In this document: one piece after another, positions 36,274 through 47,070 of the stretch
Numbering within the stretch: position 1 is the stretch's first letter
Layout: each line of letters begins with the position of its first letter
DNA from: Gnomoniopsis sp. IMI 355080
Taxonomy: Eukaryota > Ascomycota > Sordariomycetes > Diaporthales > Gnomoniaceae
DNA: 64,000 nt
Assembly: GCA_027946555.1 (NCBI GenBank)
Contig: JAPEVC010000003.1
Location: 62,001 to 126,000 of the forward strand
Direction of reading: 5' to 3'
Translations under genes and position numbers: made by a program
The notes under the pieces: generated by a model
Seen by the model: only the letters and a program-made list of their open reading frames with translations
What the model was told of the DNA's origin: nothing
Databases searched by the model: none

Positions 36274-36600
36274 ATACCATAGTATACGTGTTGCAGTGCT
36301 GCACACTACCTGGGTACCTGGGTACAGTGCCCAGCACAAGGTCATTAGCACCAAGCCTGTAGTTAGTACCTATCTAGGCAATCATGCAGTGAGTGAGTGG
36401 GTGTGGGCGTGCTACAGTCGATCTTGTAACTATCTTGTTCGGGTCTAGCAAAAGAAAGGACCCCGGATTTCTGCAATTTTTGCAATCTGCACGAGGGCGT
36501 CGCCGGGGCGCTGCCGGGGTACCGTACCTTTTGCCGAGTCACACTTGCTGCCGGGTCCGCAGGGGCATCGCAGTAGCAGCAATGCTAGGGCAGGGTGGCA

Positions 36601-36636
36601 GTGACAGGGTGACAGGGTGACAGTCCAGTCCAGTCC
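36601..36636. repeat. Two adjacent microsatellites
   Basis: GTGACAGG in 2.6 copies followed by CAGTC in 3 copies, just before an A-run. Intergenic. Confidence 0.75.
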
Positions 36637-38400
36637 AAAAAAGAGAGATTTTCAGGGTCCTGGTCCTTTTTTCTTCTGCTCCTAAAGGGTCCGGGTCCAG
36701 GTCTACCGGCTCCACTCCAAGCTCTCCAAGCGAAACTTGGCGACTTGTTACCTTGGCATCGGACCTATGAGCGACCAGTAACTCATCCACAAGGCTGCAA
36801 CGCCCGGTACAAATGCTCCGAACTTGACGATGCCATCGTTGTCAGCTATACACAAAAGAGGCAAGGCAATTTCAACTGCTAACGAAAGCCGGGGGGTCGG
36901 GGGACTAGGCCGCGTGTCTGTGGTTGTTGAGCACTTTGTTCTACTTGTAAGGATCCGAATACATGACATCGTCCAGGACTCAGGACGGTCCCAATTCAGT
37001 AAGAAACGAGGGACGTCAAAACTGGGATTGTGCCAAAAGCAAGTGCTCGTCGAGGTAACCGACATGCGCTAGAAGAGTCTGGCCCATCATCTGGTCGAAG
37101 GGGGACCTTGTTGAAATGATTGGGACGATTTGAGGTGCGTCACCGGGCTTGAGAGCAACTGGAATATTTTGTGCAAAGCTGAGGGCCGTCACGCGGGCAC
37201 GCAAGGGGCAATGAGGCCGCGGCTGCAGGGTGACGCACTATGGCGGAATCGTAAATGCCATCATTGATGTATCGAGATTCCAACTTGCACAGAAATGCCG
37301 GTCATCTTTGCAAATGCGCAAATGCAATGCAATGGGGAACAGCCGGCCATGCTGGTGGCCTGACGAGACATGGGCAAATCCACGATCCCTCGCACTTTTC
37401 TCGCGCAGCATAGGGTGGTGGTTGTCTCATCACGATCGAATCCAATTCCCGAACGTTGTCGGAGAGAGCAATGTCGATCCAAGCTCGGTGCAGCGCGGTG
37501 CAGTGCGAGGCGTGTGAGCAGAGCGGAGCAGAGCACACATGGGAGAAGTCGGTAGTGGTAGGAAACAGAAAGGCATAAAATACAAGTACGGACTACAAGA
37601 ACCACACATACTTGCAAGTTGGAAGCATCCGCATTCCTCGCCAGACAACTCGAAGTCTAATAAACGGACCGGCACTTTTCGTCTTGGTCTTTGTGGTTAC
37701 ATGCGTACCTGAGCCTTATTTCTTGACAGGGGACTCCTCATCATCCCAATTCCACTACACTCTAATAAAGCCGCCGCCAGTCTACATTCACTAGTGTGAC
37801 TGACCCCTCCAAGTCGATATACCTAGTGTGGTTTTCCAGCATCTCGGTCTGGTCTATCGTCACTTGTCACTCCCAAGAAAAATCAAGGGTCCTAGGCTAG
37901 TCTTGCATGCCGTGGGTCCTTGGGCTCGTACGGAGTACTCGACTCGCCTCAACCCCGTCCTTCAAGTTCTGCACACCATTTTAGTCCATCACCACCCACT
38001 TCGGTTCCTATTCCAAATCCTGTTTCTTGACTTGTCCTTGCCTCTTCGAATCCTACCGACAGTTCCGGCCCGGCGATCTCTTCCATTCAAACCCGGCTCC
38101 ATCCAAACCACTACCCGAGATCCTCATTGCGCGGCCTTTTGCAGTTGCTGTAGACCGTTGATCTCGGCGTACCTCCCTCACCACCATCATCGCCCCGCCT
38201 TCCTCAACTCAAGCTTTGCTTCTGCAAGACACGCGGGCGATCGCGACGAGCGTTGACGTTCCACTGTTTCCCTTGTCCCAGCTCTTTTTCTTTCTCGTCC
38301 ACGCCAATTCCAGCAAGCACTGCTACTAGGCACGTATTGCCGATCATAAAACCCATATCACATCGACAAAGGTGCTGACCTCACGGCACCATCCACAGGA

Positions 38401-38455
38401 AGACAAACCAAAACAAAACAAAAAGAAAAAAGAGAAAAAGAAAAAAGAAGAAAGT
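38401..38455. repeat. A-rich low-complexity tract in SET gene leader
   Basis: Runs of AAAAC, AAAAAG and AAGAA over about 50 bp, 130 bp before the start codon. Likely 5' UTR or core promoter. Confidence 0.6.
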
Positions 38456-38585
38456 ATCGAAAAGGCTTCAGGGCTTTGTCTCGCCTTGGTCTTTTGATCC
38501 TCTAGACCAGCACAGTCTCGCACACGAAATGAGTGCTCCCCGTTTGGCACCCGGCACCCCTGAGATCAATTCTTGACCCCACAAC

Positions 38586-40307
38586 ATGGATTCTGACGGC
38601 TACACCTCCGACGAAATGGACGTAGACACCGACTACCACACCATGCTCGACCGCCGCGAAGCCTTGACCGACGCAATATGTAACTCGCCTTATAATTTGA
38701 TTCTCTATCTCGAGCGCGCAGTCGTCTATTCAAATTTGGGTTATCCGGATCTCGCCGCTGGCGATGCTTACCGCGCCCTGCTTTTGACCGACGAAGTTCG
38801 CAATGAGGCCTTCGAGTACCACCAAGACGCCATAAATGCCCTTCGCCGCTACTCCGCTACGCCCGCGAATCTGCCAGAAGTCCTTCGCTATGGCGACCTC
38901 AGAAGGGGCTCTTCAGACATGGTCAACGGCCATGGCCCACGCGGCCCCAGCTCTCACCAGGCGCTCGCCGCTATAGCATCCGTCCGGTGCTATCAAGTCA
39001 TCTCCATCAGCTTGTTGCTTTGTGGCTGTCTGAAAAGCGCCCACACGTTTTGTCAGCGGGGCCTGTCGGCGGTTCCGACAAACCACGAACTCATCAACAC
39101 CATGGACCACATAATGACCATGGGTCGCCGCAGACTCAAGAAGGATATCGTTGATGTGGCCGATCTACCAGAATGGGGTGTTGTCCGGCGAGAGGTCTAC
39201 CCTTGGAATACTCACGAGCCTGACCGATTCTCGGACGAGTCTCTTTTCATGCTGAATCAAGAGCTTGCAACCATGGCACCGAAATGTGCTGTCCAAGCCT
39301 CGGAACTACCCGTCCTTTTGGATGGGGCAAGCGACACAGATGGCTACGCCATCATTCCGACCTGCAAGCAACTTGGCTTGTTTGCCCTCCAAGATATTGC
39401 TCCAGGGGAGACAGTGCTGAATGAGTACTCGCTTCTCACAGCAAACAACAGACACAAGGATGGCCTTTGCGATGCGTGTGGATCAGCATTGCCACCGTTG
39501 AGCGCTGAGCATGGGCCGGTGCAATGCGCGGAATGCTACGATACCGTTTTCTGCGACGAGTTTTGCCACGACAAAGCGCAGGAGCTATATCATCCGGCTC
39601 TTTGCGAAAAGGACGTCGACGCTATCGCCAAAGATCCTGAGGCCAAAGAGTCCGATGCATCACTGTATTTGCTGCTGCTCGTACGTTTACTCGCCATGGC
39701 TACACATCAGGAAACACATCCTCTCGAGCTGAGTCAAATCAAGTATATATGGGGTGACTTCCTCTCTAGTGGCAACAATGCCATCGATCTATCGCCAAAT
39801 GCAGGACCACCACCAGATTGGACCCTTCCATTCTCTTTCAAATACAATATTGAAACACCATTACATGTTCTCGAAAAAATGGACGTCGACATCTATAGAA
39901 CCATCACTCATTATGACATATGGGTTCTCAACACCTGCTACGCTAAATTCAGGGGCACTGCATCTGCGAGAAAGAGCACAAGAGATGGACGTCCCGATGT
40001 GGCGGCCGTGCATCCATTCTGGTGCCTTGCAAATCACGACTGCAACCCGAATGTGACTTGGGAATGGGGAGGAAAGATGAGGCTCTGGGCTCGAGATCGC
40101 AGAGTCGTAAACAACGAACCAGGTGGGATTAAGGCTGGGGAAGAAATTTTCAACCATTACTGCGACATCGACCTACCGGTTCAGCAGCGACGAGAATGGG
40201 CGCAGGGCAGCTTGGGAGGCTGGTGCATGTGTAAGAGGTGCAGAGATGAATCTGCCGCTGCTTCTGGAACGAATACTCAGAACGAAGACGATAAGCCAGC
40301 CGGGTGA
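38586..40307 (+). CDS. TPR and SET domain protein with MYND-like zinc finger (SMYD-like)
   Basis: Single exon, 573 aa, probable protein-lysine methyltransferase; the target is unknown. Residues about 15-80 and 135-175 look like TPR helices (SPYNLILYLERAVVYSNLGY). SET-N sequence starts at about residue 255 with LGLFALQDIAPGETVLNEY. A zinc-finger insert follows at about 294-337 with the spacing C-x2-C (CDAC), C-x2-C (CAEC) and C-x3-C then C (FCDEFCHDK...ALC). SET-C has LANHDCNPNVTWEW at about 481 and the EEIFNHYCDID core near 519, with the catalytic Tyr. The post-SET C-x-C-x2-C (WCMCKRC) lies at about 545. All SET hallmarks are kept, so it should be active. The ATG at 38586 opens an acidic N-terminus. 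Confidence 0.93.
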   Translation: MDSDGYTSDEMDVDTDYHTMLDRREALTDAICNSPYNLILYLERAVVYSNLGYPDLAAGDAYRALLLTDEVRNEAFEYHQDAINALRRYSATPANLPEVLRYGDLRRGSSDMVNGHGPRGPSSHQALAAIASVRCYQVISISLLLCGCLKSAHTFCQRGLSAVPTNHELINTMDHIMTMGRRRLKKDIVDVADLPEWGVVRREVYPWNTHEPDRFSDESLFMLNQELATMAPKCAVQASELPVLLDGASDTDGYAIIPTCKQLGLFALQDIAPGETVLNEYSLLTANNRHKDGLCDACGSALPPLSAEHGPVQCAECYDTVFCDEFCHDKAQELYHPALCEKDVDAIAKDPEAKESDASLYLLLLVRLLAMATHQETHPLELSQIKYIWGDFLSSGNNAIDLSPNAGPPPDWTLPFSFKYNIETPLHVLEKMDVDIYRTITHYDIWVLNTCYAKFRGTASARKSTRDGRPDVAAVHPFWCLANHDCNPNVTWEWGGKMRLWARDRRVVNNEPGGIKAGEEIFNHYCDIDLPVQQRREWAQGSLGGWCMCKRCRDESAAASGTNTQNEDDKPAG

Positions 40308-41864
40308 AGAGACATCCACATGGGGTCTTTTAACGGGCAATACGCGCGTCAGCGATATCAACCACCAATGATTTCCAAGTGCACCCCCGAGCGATATACG
40401 GGCGAAAGGGAGCGAGTGATACCATCTATCGATAACAGTTGACACCACCTTGAGTGATTGGCGTGGTTTGCCAGGGCACAGGAGCAAAAATGGGCGTCAT
40501 CATGATGTGCATCAGGAAATAGCACCTTAGGAGCTGCATACTATCGACAGCAAAGCAAGTGTTGGACTGATGCGCGAGCGAGAAGAATTGCGAACGCTCA
40601 TTTCCTCCATCAAGAAGAGCAAAACATGATGTGAAGGAACATTGCTGCCAATGCCCGTCGTTCTGGATTAGCCCAAGTCGATATGCCCAAGGGTAGGTAG
40701 ATATGCCCAGGGCGCATGCCGTCCCGTGCCTGGTCCTATAGCAGCAATTCGCTTCTGGGCAGACGAGAGACTCATTTCTCGACTGAATCGGTCTTATAAG
40801 CCACTGGGTCTCTCTTCTGCATATCGTTCTGGTCTGGAAATGCTGTTGTGTCGCGGGACTCGCGTCTACGGAATAGACAATCGCCACTCTGGAGCATTCT
40901 TTTATGGGACAATCAGTCCTTTCTTCTGGAGTCTTCGGACATTGTCCGCGATCTGCACTCTCCTCTTTATGCAGACTGCCTTTCAGTAGCACGTTGTAGG
41001 TTGTCTTTCTTTTCGTAGGCAATTATTTACCCCTCAGGGTAGGTCATCCGACTATTAGTAGAAGGCTTCGAAACAAGTACTAGACTTCCACAGTCTCTTT
41101 TCAACAGCCTCTACGGCTTGTTCGTAGCCAGTCCTTGAATTAGCAAATTCCCGCGAGAGGCGCATCAGTAGAAAAACGGGCTATCGATGGGACAAGGTAT
41201 GTTATTTCTGGAGAAAAGCGCCACCAAAATCAATATTACCAGATTAGCCTCCGCGTCCCCGAACGAATTGTTCCGTCTTACCCGTCGGAGCAGCTTCTGG
41301 AGCATATAGTCTTTTTTGTCTGCGCAATTTTTTCGTTGGATATAGGCGTCTTCGGGGTTGTCAAGGATCCGAAATACCGGGAAGCTCATGTGCAATCGCA
41401 ACCGCGGCTTTGTGCACAGATGCTCTTGGGACTTGGTTTCGGCCAAACAACTTCACTACTACTATACAAAAAGCAAGAACAACTATGCGTGACAACTAGA
41501 TGCGTATGACGTTTCTATTAAGCTACAGTATATAGGTACTAAGGAAGTATACCTCTACACTTTTGACTGCGCAAGCTACAAGGAGGTTTCATCTTTCACC
41601 ATTGACCATAACTCGGCAGCTTATTCTTCACGATCTCAGACTTTTCGTGAGCCTCACGGCAGAGAAACAACCCTGGTTTTCAAGTATGTACACTTGATTC
41701 ATAGATAATTCCTTCTACATCTTGCCTCAAAGATGCAAAATCAAAGCGCACTGCTGACACATCTCGACAGCTTCCACAACCAGTCTCCGTGCCGTAGCTC
41801 AAAGCATATATATCTGACCTCTTCAGATTTTGTTACATCTCAGCGCCATTGCTCGAGCATCAAA
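40308..41864. other. Intergenic 1.55 kb
   Basis: Between the SET gene and the MAPEG gene, both on the plus strand. A minus-strand open frame at 40426-41022 has an unlikely composition (scattered Cys and His, no domain) and is not called. Confidence 0.4.
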
Positions 41865-42504
41865 ATGGCTTCCCTCCTTGACTTCACCAAGCCTCACCTG
41901 GCCTACTACTCAGTTTGTTCCCACCAGCAAAAAAATCTCAAAATGACGACCCCACCACAGAAATGCTTAACACGATCTCCCTGCCTAGGTGCCCGCAGCT
42001 CTCCTCCTCGCCTTTTTACCTTCTGGGTACAAAATGGCCACTGCGGGCAAACACGCCGACACCGCCATGCCCCGGCGCGTGCTGGCGAACCTCGAGAAGG
42101 ATCCCTCCATAGACAAGCAGGTACGCCTCCTCCAACAGTTCCCTATTTTCCTTTTCAAAACCATTAGTGTCCCATCTTCCTGTTTCTGACAAATCTCGAC
42201 CACCCCCCAATAAAAGATGGTCCTCCGCCTCCAGCGCGCCGACGCCGCCTCTGCCAATGCGTTCGAGACAATCGGTCTGTATGCTGGAGGCATAGCCGCC
42301 GCAGGTGCCGCGGGTGTGCCGGCGTCGACGCTAAATTATCTGGGCGTGGGCTATGTGGCAAGTCGCCTGGTGTACAATGTCGTGTATGTGTTCTTGCAGG
42401 ACAATAGGAAGTTTGCGCCGGTGAGGAGTCTTGTGTGGAACGTGGGACTGGGCGTTATTGTTACCTTGTGGATCAAGGCTGGGAATGCGGCAGCTGCGAA
42501 GTGA
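41865..42504 (+). CDS. MAPEG-family membrane protein
   Basis: Membrane-associated protein of eicosanoid and glutathione metabolism family, in the ER or similar membranes; members include microsomal glutathione transferases. Three exons: 41865-41912, 41989-42120 and 42217-42504, giving 155 aa, the normal length. Introns are 76 and 96 bp. The first donor is GTTTGT, away from consensus, but the junction YYS|VPAALLLAF is the only one that joins the frames. Helices fall in exon 1-2 (AYYSVPAALLLAFLPSGYK), exon 3 (FETIGLYAGGIAAAGAAGV), then YVASRLVYNVVYVFL and LVWNVGLGVIVTLWI. The RxxxAxxNAxE family motif appears as LQRADAASANAFET. Activity on glutathione is not shown by the sequence. Convergent with the SurE-like gene 263 bp away. 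Confidence 0.92.
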
Positions 42505-42767
42505 GAAGGTGTGCCATATTGATGTGTGAGCCGTGTGTTTTGAATCTTGTGTGTGCGCGGCTGTTGTGTGTAGTGTGGAAGAAATATTTGTGTGTGTGTG
42601 CATTATCACCGTTAATGTGGAATCTCACCGCTTCCGAAGTGCTGAATCCATTGCAAGCTGGAGGATTCCAAGTCTCTTGGGTTAGATCCCCAGAGGCAAA
42701 CGAAACTGGTGAGAGAGAATATCAAATAAATTTATCACGGGACACATTGATCCTTTGAAGCTAACAA

Positions 42768-43834
42768 TCACGGCATACAGACGAACATGTCGCCAATCTT
42801 ATCATAGACAGCCTGCTGTACCTCTTTCGACGCAGTGGTCTTGTCGCTACAGCTCGCCGCGCTCACTGACACGTAGCAAGCATCCGAGTGCACGACCGTC
42901 GTCTCCTGCGGCAGCGAGTCGGACCCGCAGAGCTCGATATCATCCGCCAGTAGATCCGGATAGACGCGCGTAAACACCCACTGATACATGCTCGCACTCG
43001 TGCAGTTGGCCGCGCTGACGGCCGCAAAGTTGACGTTCAGATACGTATCATTGGGCAAGTACGGCGCGCCCGACGCAACGAGCCGCGTGGTCAAGTTGAG
43101 CGCCAGGTCAGCAAAGACGAGGCTGTTTGTGGGCACGGGCGTCGTATTCCAGGCGGCGTTGCCCCCCTGTAAGCCCAAGTCTTGGTCGCTGAGGCCCGAG
43201 AAGGCGATGGCGGGGATGCCGGCCTGTTGGACGGCGTAGCAGGCCGCGCCGACGGTGCCCGAGAAGGGCCCCTGGACGGCGAGATTGGAGCCGACGTTGG
43301 GGCCGGTGACGGCCAGCTCGGCGGTGGCGTTGTCCCAGAGCGTGGGCGTGATGGTGTCGAGGCCGTAGCGCATCGAGGTTGCTGGGTATGAGTTGACCCA
43401 GTTGAGGCGCGGGTTGGTGGCGTTGCTGCTGTAGGCGAGGTTGGTGTTTGCTGGACAGCTGTCGTACTCGCAGGCATCGGTCCGGGGCTCAGGATCCTCG
43501 TCTGAAGACCCTATATTATTCATGCTGTTAGTAGTTGATTCGAGACAGTGATGTGACCGGTACTCTCCAATCTAGTACTGTGCAACTACTTGACAGTAGG
43601 GCCCTGTAGAAGATGGGGAGTGGGAGGTGAAGACGGCCTACCTTGTCCGGACTGGTTCTCTGCGGGAGAGGAAATCACGGCATCGTGGTCAGCTTGGATG
43701 AGCACGTCGTGGAACGCCCTGATGTTCATCTCAGCCCAGCCATCGTCATTGGACTGTATTATGCGAATGGCCTGGCTGCCTCCAGCAGCGAGCGCCAGGA
43801 GGCAGACATTCTTCGCGAAGGAGCGGACGCCCAT
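42768..43834 (-). CDS. Secreted SurE-like phosphatase/nucleotidase
   Basis: SurE-fold 5'/3'-nucleotidase or acid phosphatase. Two exons: 43834-43642 and 43510-42768, giving 311 aa. The 131-bp intron has donor GTAGGC, a TACTAAC branch and an ATATAG acceptor. Residues 1-22 (MGVRSFAKNVCLLALAAGGSQA) form a signal peptide. The metal-binding N-D-D-G is at 29-32 in IIQSNDDGWAE, and SSPAENQSGQGS is the second metal-binding loop, rebuilt across the intron. Later come SMRYGLDTITP, the GPNVGSNLA block with the conserved Asn, FSGTVGAACYAV and GIPAIAFSG. Eight or more Cys and several NxT/S sites suit a secreted, disulfide-bonded form. The start is an ATG; a longer frame upstream has none. Confidence 0.93.
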
Positions 43835-45051
43835 GGTAGCGGGCAGAAGTGCGCTAGAAGACACAAAAAAAAAGCAAAGAAAGATATGAAAATTAAAGGT
43901 GAGGTATCTTTGTTAATTCAAGGTCGCGATCCATCCTCGCCCTCTTCAACAGTGTGCGAAGACGGGGAAGCATTGGCTTTAAACGTCGTCGACTCATATG
44001 GAGGCAGCTAATAATGTACTCCGTAGTAGGGGTCTGGTTGGTATTCTGGATCCACCAAAACACAACGCTGTCAGCTGCAGTCGGTAGAAGTCATTTGTTT
44101 CAGAAAAGAAAGTGGGTATACCGAGTGATTATGACTCCGGTCTGTTCAGCCCCGATACGGGCGCATATCTATTTTGGCGCCGGGCTGAGCCAACATGGAA
44201 GGTGAATGAATGATTTGTGCGGATGAATGCGTACAAATGCGAAATATGCGAATTGTGAACATTCAGGATTGTTAGCCTCGGCGCGTGCTCGCCAGAGCCC
44301 CGAATTGGCGTTTCATGGCGAGTCAAGGCCATCTTTCATGGTAGGTACTAAGTAGATACAGAATCAAGCACTGGCACTAATGCTTACTTACCTACTACGG
44401 TTACTCCCAAGACCAGACATAGAGACTGGCGGTAGAAGTGAGAGAGAGTGAAAGCAGCTGTCACCGTCCTACAATGATATTGTTGGGCCGGGTGTTCTTG
44501 TAAGATTCAATGTGAATATAAGCTCTGTCTGTATCTACCAAGATGTTGTATTTTGAATACGTTGCTCGTGCCTCTGGCAGGCCAGGAGCACTTGAACTCG
44601 TGAACCATTCGGTCACCTCCGAGCGGTGCCCTTCTCCACCTTCACTGCATCATCGTATAGCAGCAACTCGTGTATGTAGATATTGAATAAGAAGGGACAG
44701 AAACAAGAAAGAAAAAAAAGGGTTACTTGAAAAAGGTTCAAGCCAAGAATCAGATTTCTCTCGTCTTTGGTATCCTTGAAGCAGTAACGCCAAACCTCCC
44801 TATGCAGATGTCTTCGTGTCTTTTTCCTCTTTCCGTGTATGCTTTGCCCACAACCCTTATTGGTATTGCCCCTGGGCCCTTCGTTCCACCCATCGCACAA
44901 ATGCAAATGCAAAAAAAAAAGGGGGGAAACCCAAACCTCTGACGAGGTCTTTGATCGCCCAAGGCAATAAGTGTCAAAAGGCTCCAGCCTTGAGAAAAAA
45001 TGAACGGAAAGTCGACGTGAAAAACTAAGAGTTGCCCTCCTCCAAACGCAC
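43835..45051. other. Intergenic 1.2 kb
   Basis: Promoter side of the SurE-like gene and 3' side of the Cys-cluster gene. TAGGTA/TACCTA words are at 44340-44400. A tRNA-like patch on the minus strand at 44585-44650 was rejected. No gene is seen. Confidence 0.4.
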
Positions 45052-47070
45052 CTAGCTCCGCAGCATCTCTACCAGCTGCCCCACATTGCGCCCGTTCATC
45101 ATCAGCACATCGCAACAATCCTTGCACACTCTCACGGCGCAATGCGCGCACGCATATCTCACACCATTGTCCTTGATCGAGCACGTCTGACAGGCAAGCG
45201 GGTGCTCCTCGTTGCGCGACGCCACGAAACGGTAGTGGCCTGCAAAACACTCCAGCTGCGTCGGCTTGATCGGGGGCGCCGCGAGGACAGTTCCTGGGGC
45301 GATCGGGCGCGCCAGATAGTGGCGCATTGGGAAGTAGCCTGGGTCGCCAGGGCGTGCGCTGGTGGGCGACGTCGGAGACGCTGGCTGCTCGTGGAATATG
45401 GCCTTTGGCTGCTGTGACTGGGACATTGCCGGGGCGGGCAGAGGGGAATCGGATGCTCTGATCGTAGGGGCGTCACCGTCGTCGCTGACTGAGATGGTCG
45501 GGACGGAGATGGAGCTCGTAGATCTGGCATGCGAAGTGGTCGTCGAGGCTGCAGCCGTAATCGTTGCAGCTGGGGCGAGACTGTTGGCAGCAGCATTGGG
45601 AGAGGCAGTCACATTTGAAGATTCGCCAGTGGGGCGTGGTGAACGAGGCAGTCCAGGTTGGCGAGGGGAAGCCCCAGTGTCATTGCCTGGTCTCGAGGAG
45701 GTCCTAACAGGCAGGCCAGCAAAGGTTCCAGCAGGAGGAGCAGCGGCGGCGGATTGGGTGTGCTCAATGTGATCGGGATCCTCCCGAATAATGCTGAGTG
45801 GCCTTGTATCATCACCTTGAACCACAAGTCTGGTTTCATCTGGGGGTGTCATAGGGGATGCTGGTGAGTAGATGGCTGTGCCATCTGCCTGAGCTTCATC
45901 CTGGCCATACTCTGGAGTTGGTGGCCGGTGAACATCTGGTGACAGCTTTGCAGGTGAGTATTGGGGTGTTTTGAAGCCCCCGGTGCTTCGGCCTTGTTCA
46001 AGTTCCTGAGCATACCGTGAGAAGCCGTCCAGACTCTCCTTTGACTTTTTGTTTCCCATGTTCTCTGGTGTGGGTTTTCTAGGCAGTGATTTCTGGGAAG
46101 GTGAAGGTCTGATCCTGTGGCCAGACAGGGTCTCCGATCCATTTGAAGCGTGAGAACCCTCTGCTTCAGTGCCCATCATTGAACCATTGCCTTGCGGTAG
46201 GGCAGGAAGTTCATTGTTGACCGAGCTGGTGACTTGCTGGGGTGAAGCGGTCGAGCCATGTGACACACTAAGCTTCAATTCAGGAACAGTCAAAGGCTTG
46301 TCTGACTTTAAGGATCTCCTCCTCCAGATCTGGGGCTTTGCAGGTGACTGATTGGACGCGGAGCTTGGTGGTGATACTGAAGTGTCGAGTCTATTGTCCT
46401 TGACTGGTGGTGAAGGCGGGTGGTCATATTGTTGTTGAAGTGGGGGAGAAGCCCCATATTGTTCCTGCTGTTCTCGAGCTGGTTCCATCATCCTGGAGGA
46501 ACTTGAGGAAAGAGGGGTCGGCAGAGACAATGGCGACACGATATCCAACCTGTCGGTACCTGTGCCAAGAGATTCCTTGGGTGGTATCTTTGGTGGTGAG
46601 GGTTCAGCAAACGAGTGTTTAGTTGCTGCTGTGTCCACGGAGAAGCGGCCACCAGAGTCCTCGGTGCCATAGGCGGACAATAGACTTGAAATAGAGTCTA
46701 CGGGAGATATGTCGCCACTCAGGACGGGTTGCGGTGGAGGTGGGGATTTCGCACTCTTCACACTGGCCCCGCTACCCACAGGCTTCCTCCTGGGAATGAC
46801 GGTGGGAGGACTGTTGACTCTGGTCAGAGAGGGAAGAGCTGGGAGAGGTGCGTCCATGACCTTGGTCGCCATGTTGGATGGTACTGAAGCCGCGAGGGCG
46901 TCCTTTGGTGGAAGAGCTGGTCGTGTCTGCCGTGAAGGTAACGATTCCTTCCTAACAGGACGGATGACTTGGCCTCCCGGAAATTCGTCTTGAGGAGGTG
47001 GTGCTGGGAGGGCTTTTGAGAAGCGTGAGCGACCCCCGGATCGGGGAGTGGCCAGGGAAGAGGTCTCCAT
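45052..47070 (-). CDS. Proline-rich protein with C-terminal zinc-ribbon-like Cys cluster, function unknown
   Basis: Single exon, 672 aa. Residues 1 to about 600 are Ser/Pro-rich and likely disordered, with many PPxxP and KxLPxxP sites (KALPAPPPQ, PALPPKDAL, PPKIPPKESL, LPALPSL) that could bind SH3 domains (inference). The last 67 residues are folded-looking: C608, H612 and H623, then C627-x2-C630 (ACQTC), C641-x2-C644 (YACAHC) and C649-x2-C652-C653 (VCKDCC), followed by a hydrophobic helix VGQLVEMLRS. That spacing resembles a cross-brace zinc module such as ZZ or C1-like domains, but I cannot assign it. Protein type and order suggest a scaffold for actin or polarity, which is a guess. Confident as a gene. 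Confidence 0.88.
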   Translation of the reverse strand: METSSLATPRSGGRSRFSKALPAPPPQDEFPGGQVIRPVRKESLPSRQTRPALPPKDALAASVPSNMATKVMDAPLPALPSLTRVNSPPTVIPRRKPVGSGASVKSAKSPPPPQPVLSGDISPVDSISSLLSAYGTEDSGGRFSVDTAATKHSFAEPSPPKIPPKESLGTGTDRLDIVSPLSLPTPLSSSSSRMMEPAREQQEQYGASPPLQQQYDHPPSPPVKDNRLDTSVSPPSSASNQSPAKPQIWRRRSLKSDKPLTVPELKLSVSHGSTASPQQVTSSVNNELPALPQGNGSMMGTEAEGSHASNGSETLSGHRIRPSPSQKSLPRKPTPENMGNKKSKESLDGFSRYAQELEQGRSTGGFKTPQYSPAKLSPDVHRPPTPEYGQDEAQADGTAIYSPASPMTPPDETRLVVQGDDTRPLSIIREDPDHIEHTQSAAAAPPAGTFAGLPVRTSSRPGNDTGASPRQPGLPRSPRPTGESSNVTASPNAAANSLAPAATITAAASTTTSHARSTSSISVPTISVSDDGDAPTIRASDSPLPAPAMSQSQQPKAIFHEQPASPTSPTSARPGDPGYFPMRHYLARPIAPGTVLAAPPIKPTQLECFAGHYRFVASRNEEHPLACQTCSIKDNGVRYACAHCAVRVCKDCCDVLMMNGRNVGQLVEMLRS

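Larger units (their letters stand above)
34811..38585. other. 3.8-kb gene-poor region with short tandem repeats
   Basis: No gene is recognisable. An open frame of 188 codons from the ATG at 35119 (+) overlaps frames of similar size on the minus strand and shows no domain. From about 37800 the sequence is pyrimidine-rich and then carries an A-rich tract (38401-38455), typical of a long fungal leader before the SET gene start at 38586. Confidence 0.4.

Noticed and set aside
37828..38256. 142-codon plus-strand frame before the SET gene
   Set aside because: Pyrimidine-rich leader sequence gives a Leu/Pro/His-rich frame with no domain.
40426..41022. 198-codon minus-strand frame
   Set aside because: Unlikely composition, no domain and no ATG-backed conserved start.
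44585..44650. A tRNA-like stretch on the minus strand (D-arm-like CCGAATGGTT)
   Set aside because: No acceptor stem or T-arm pairs; a T-loop-like TTCAAGT has no matching stem.
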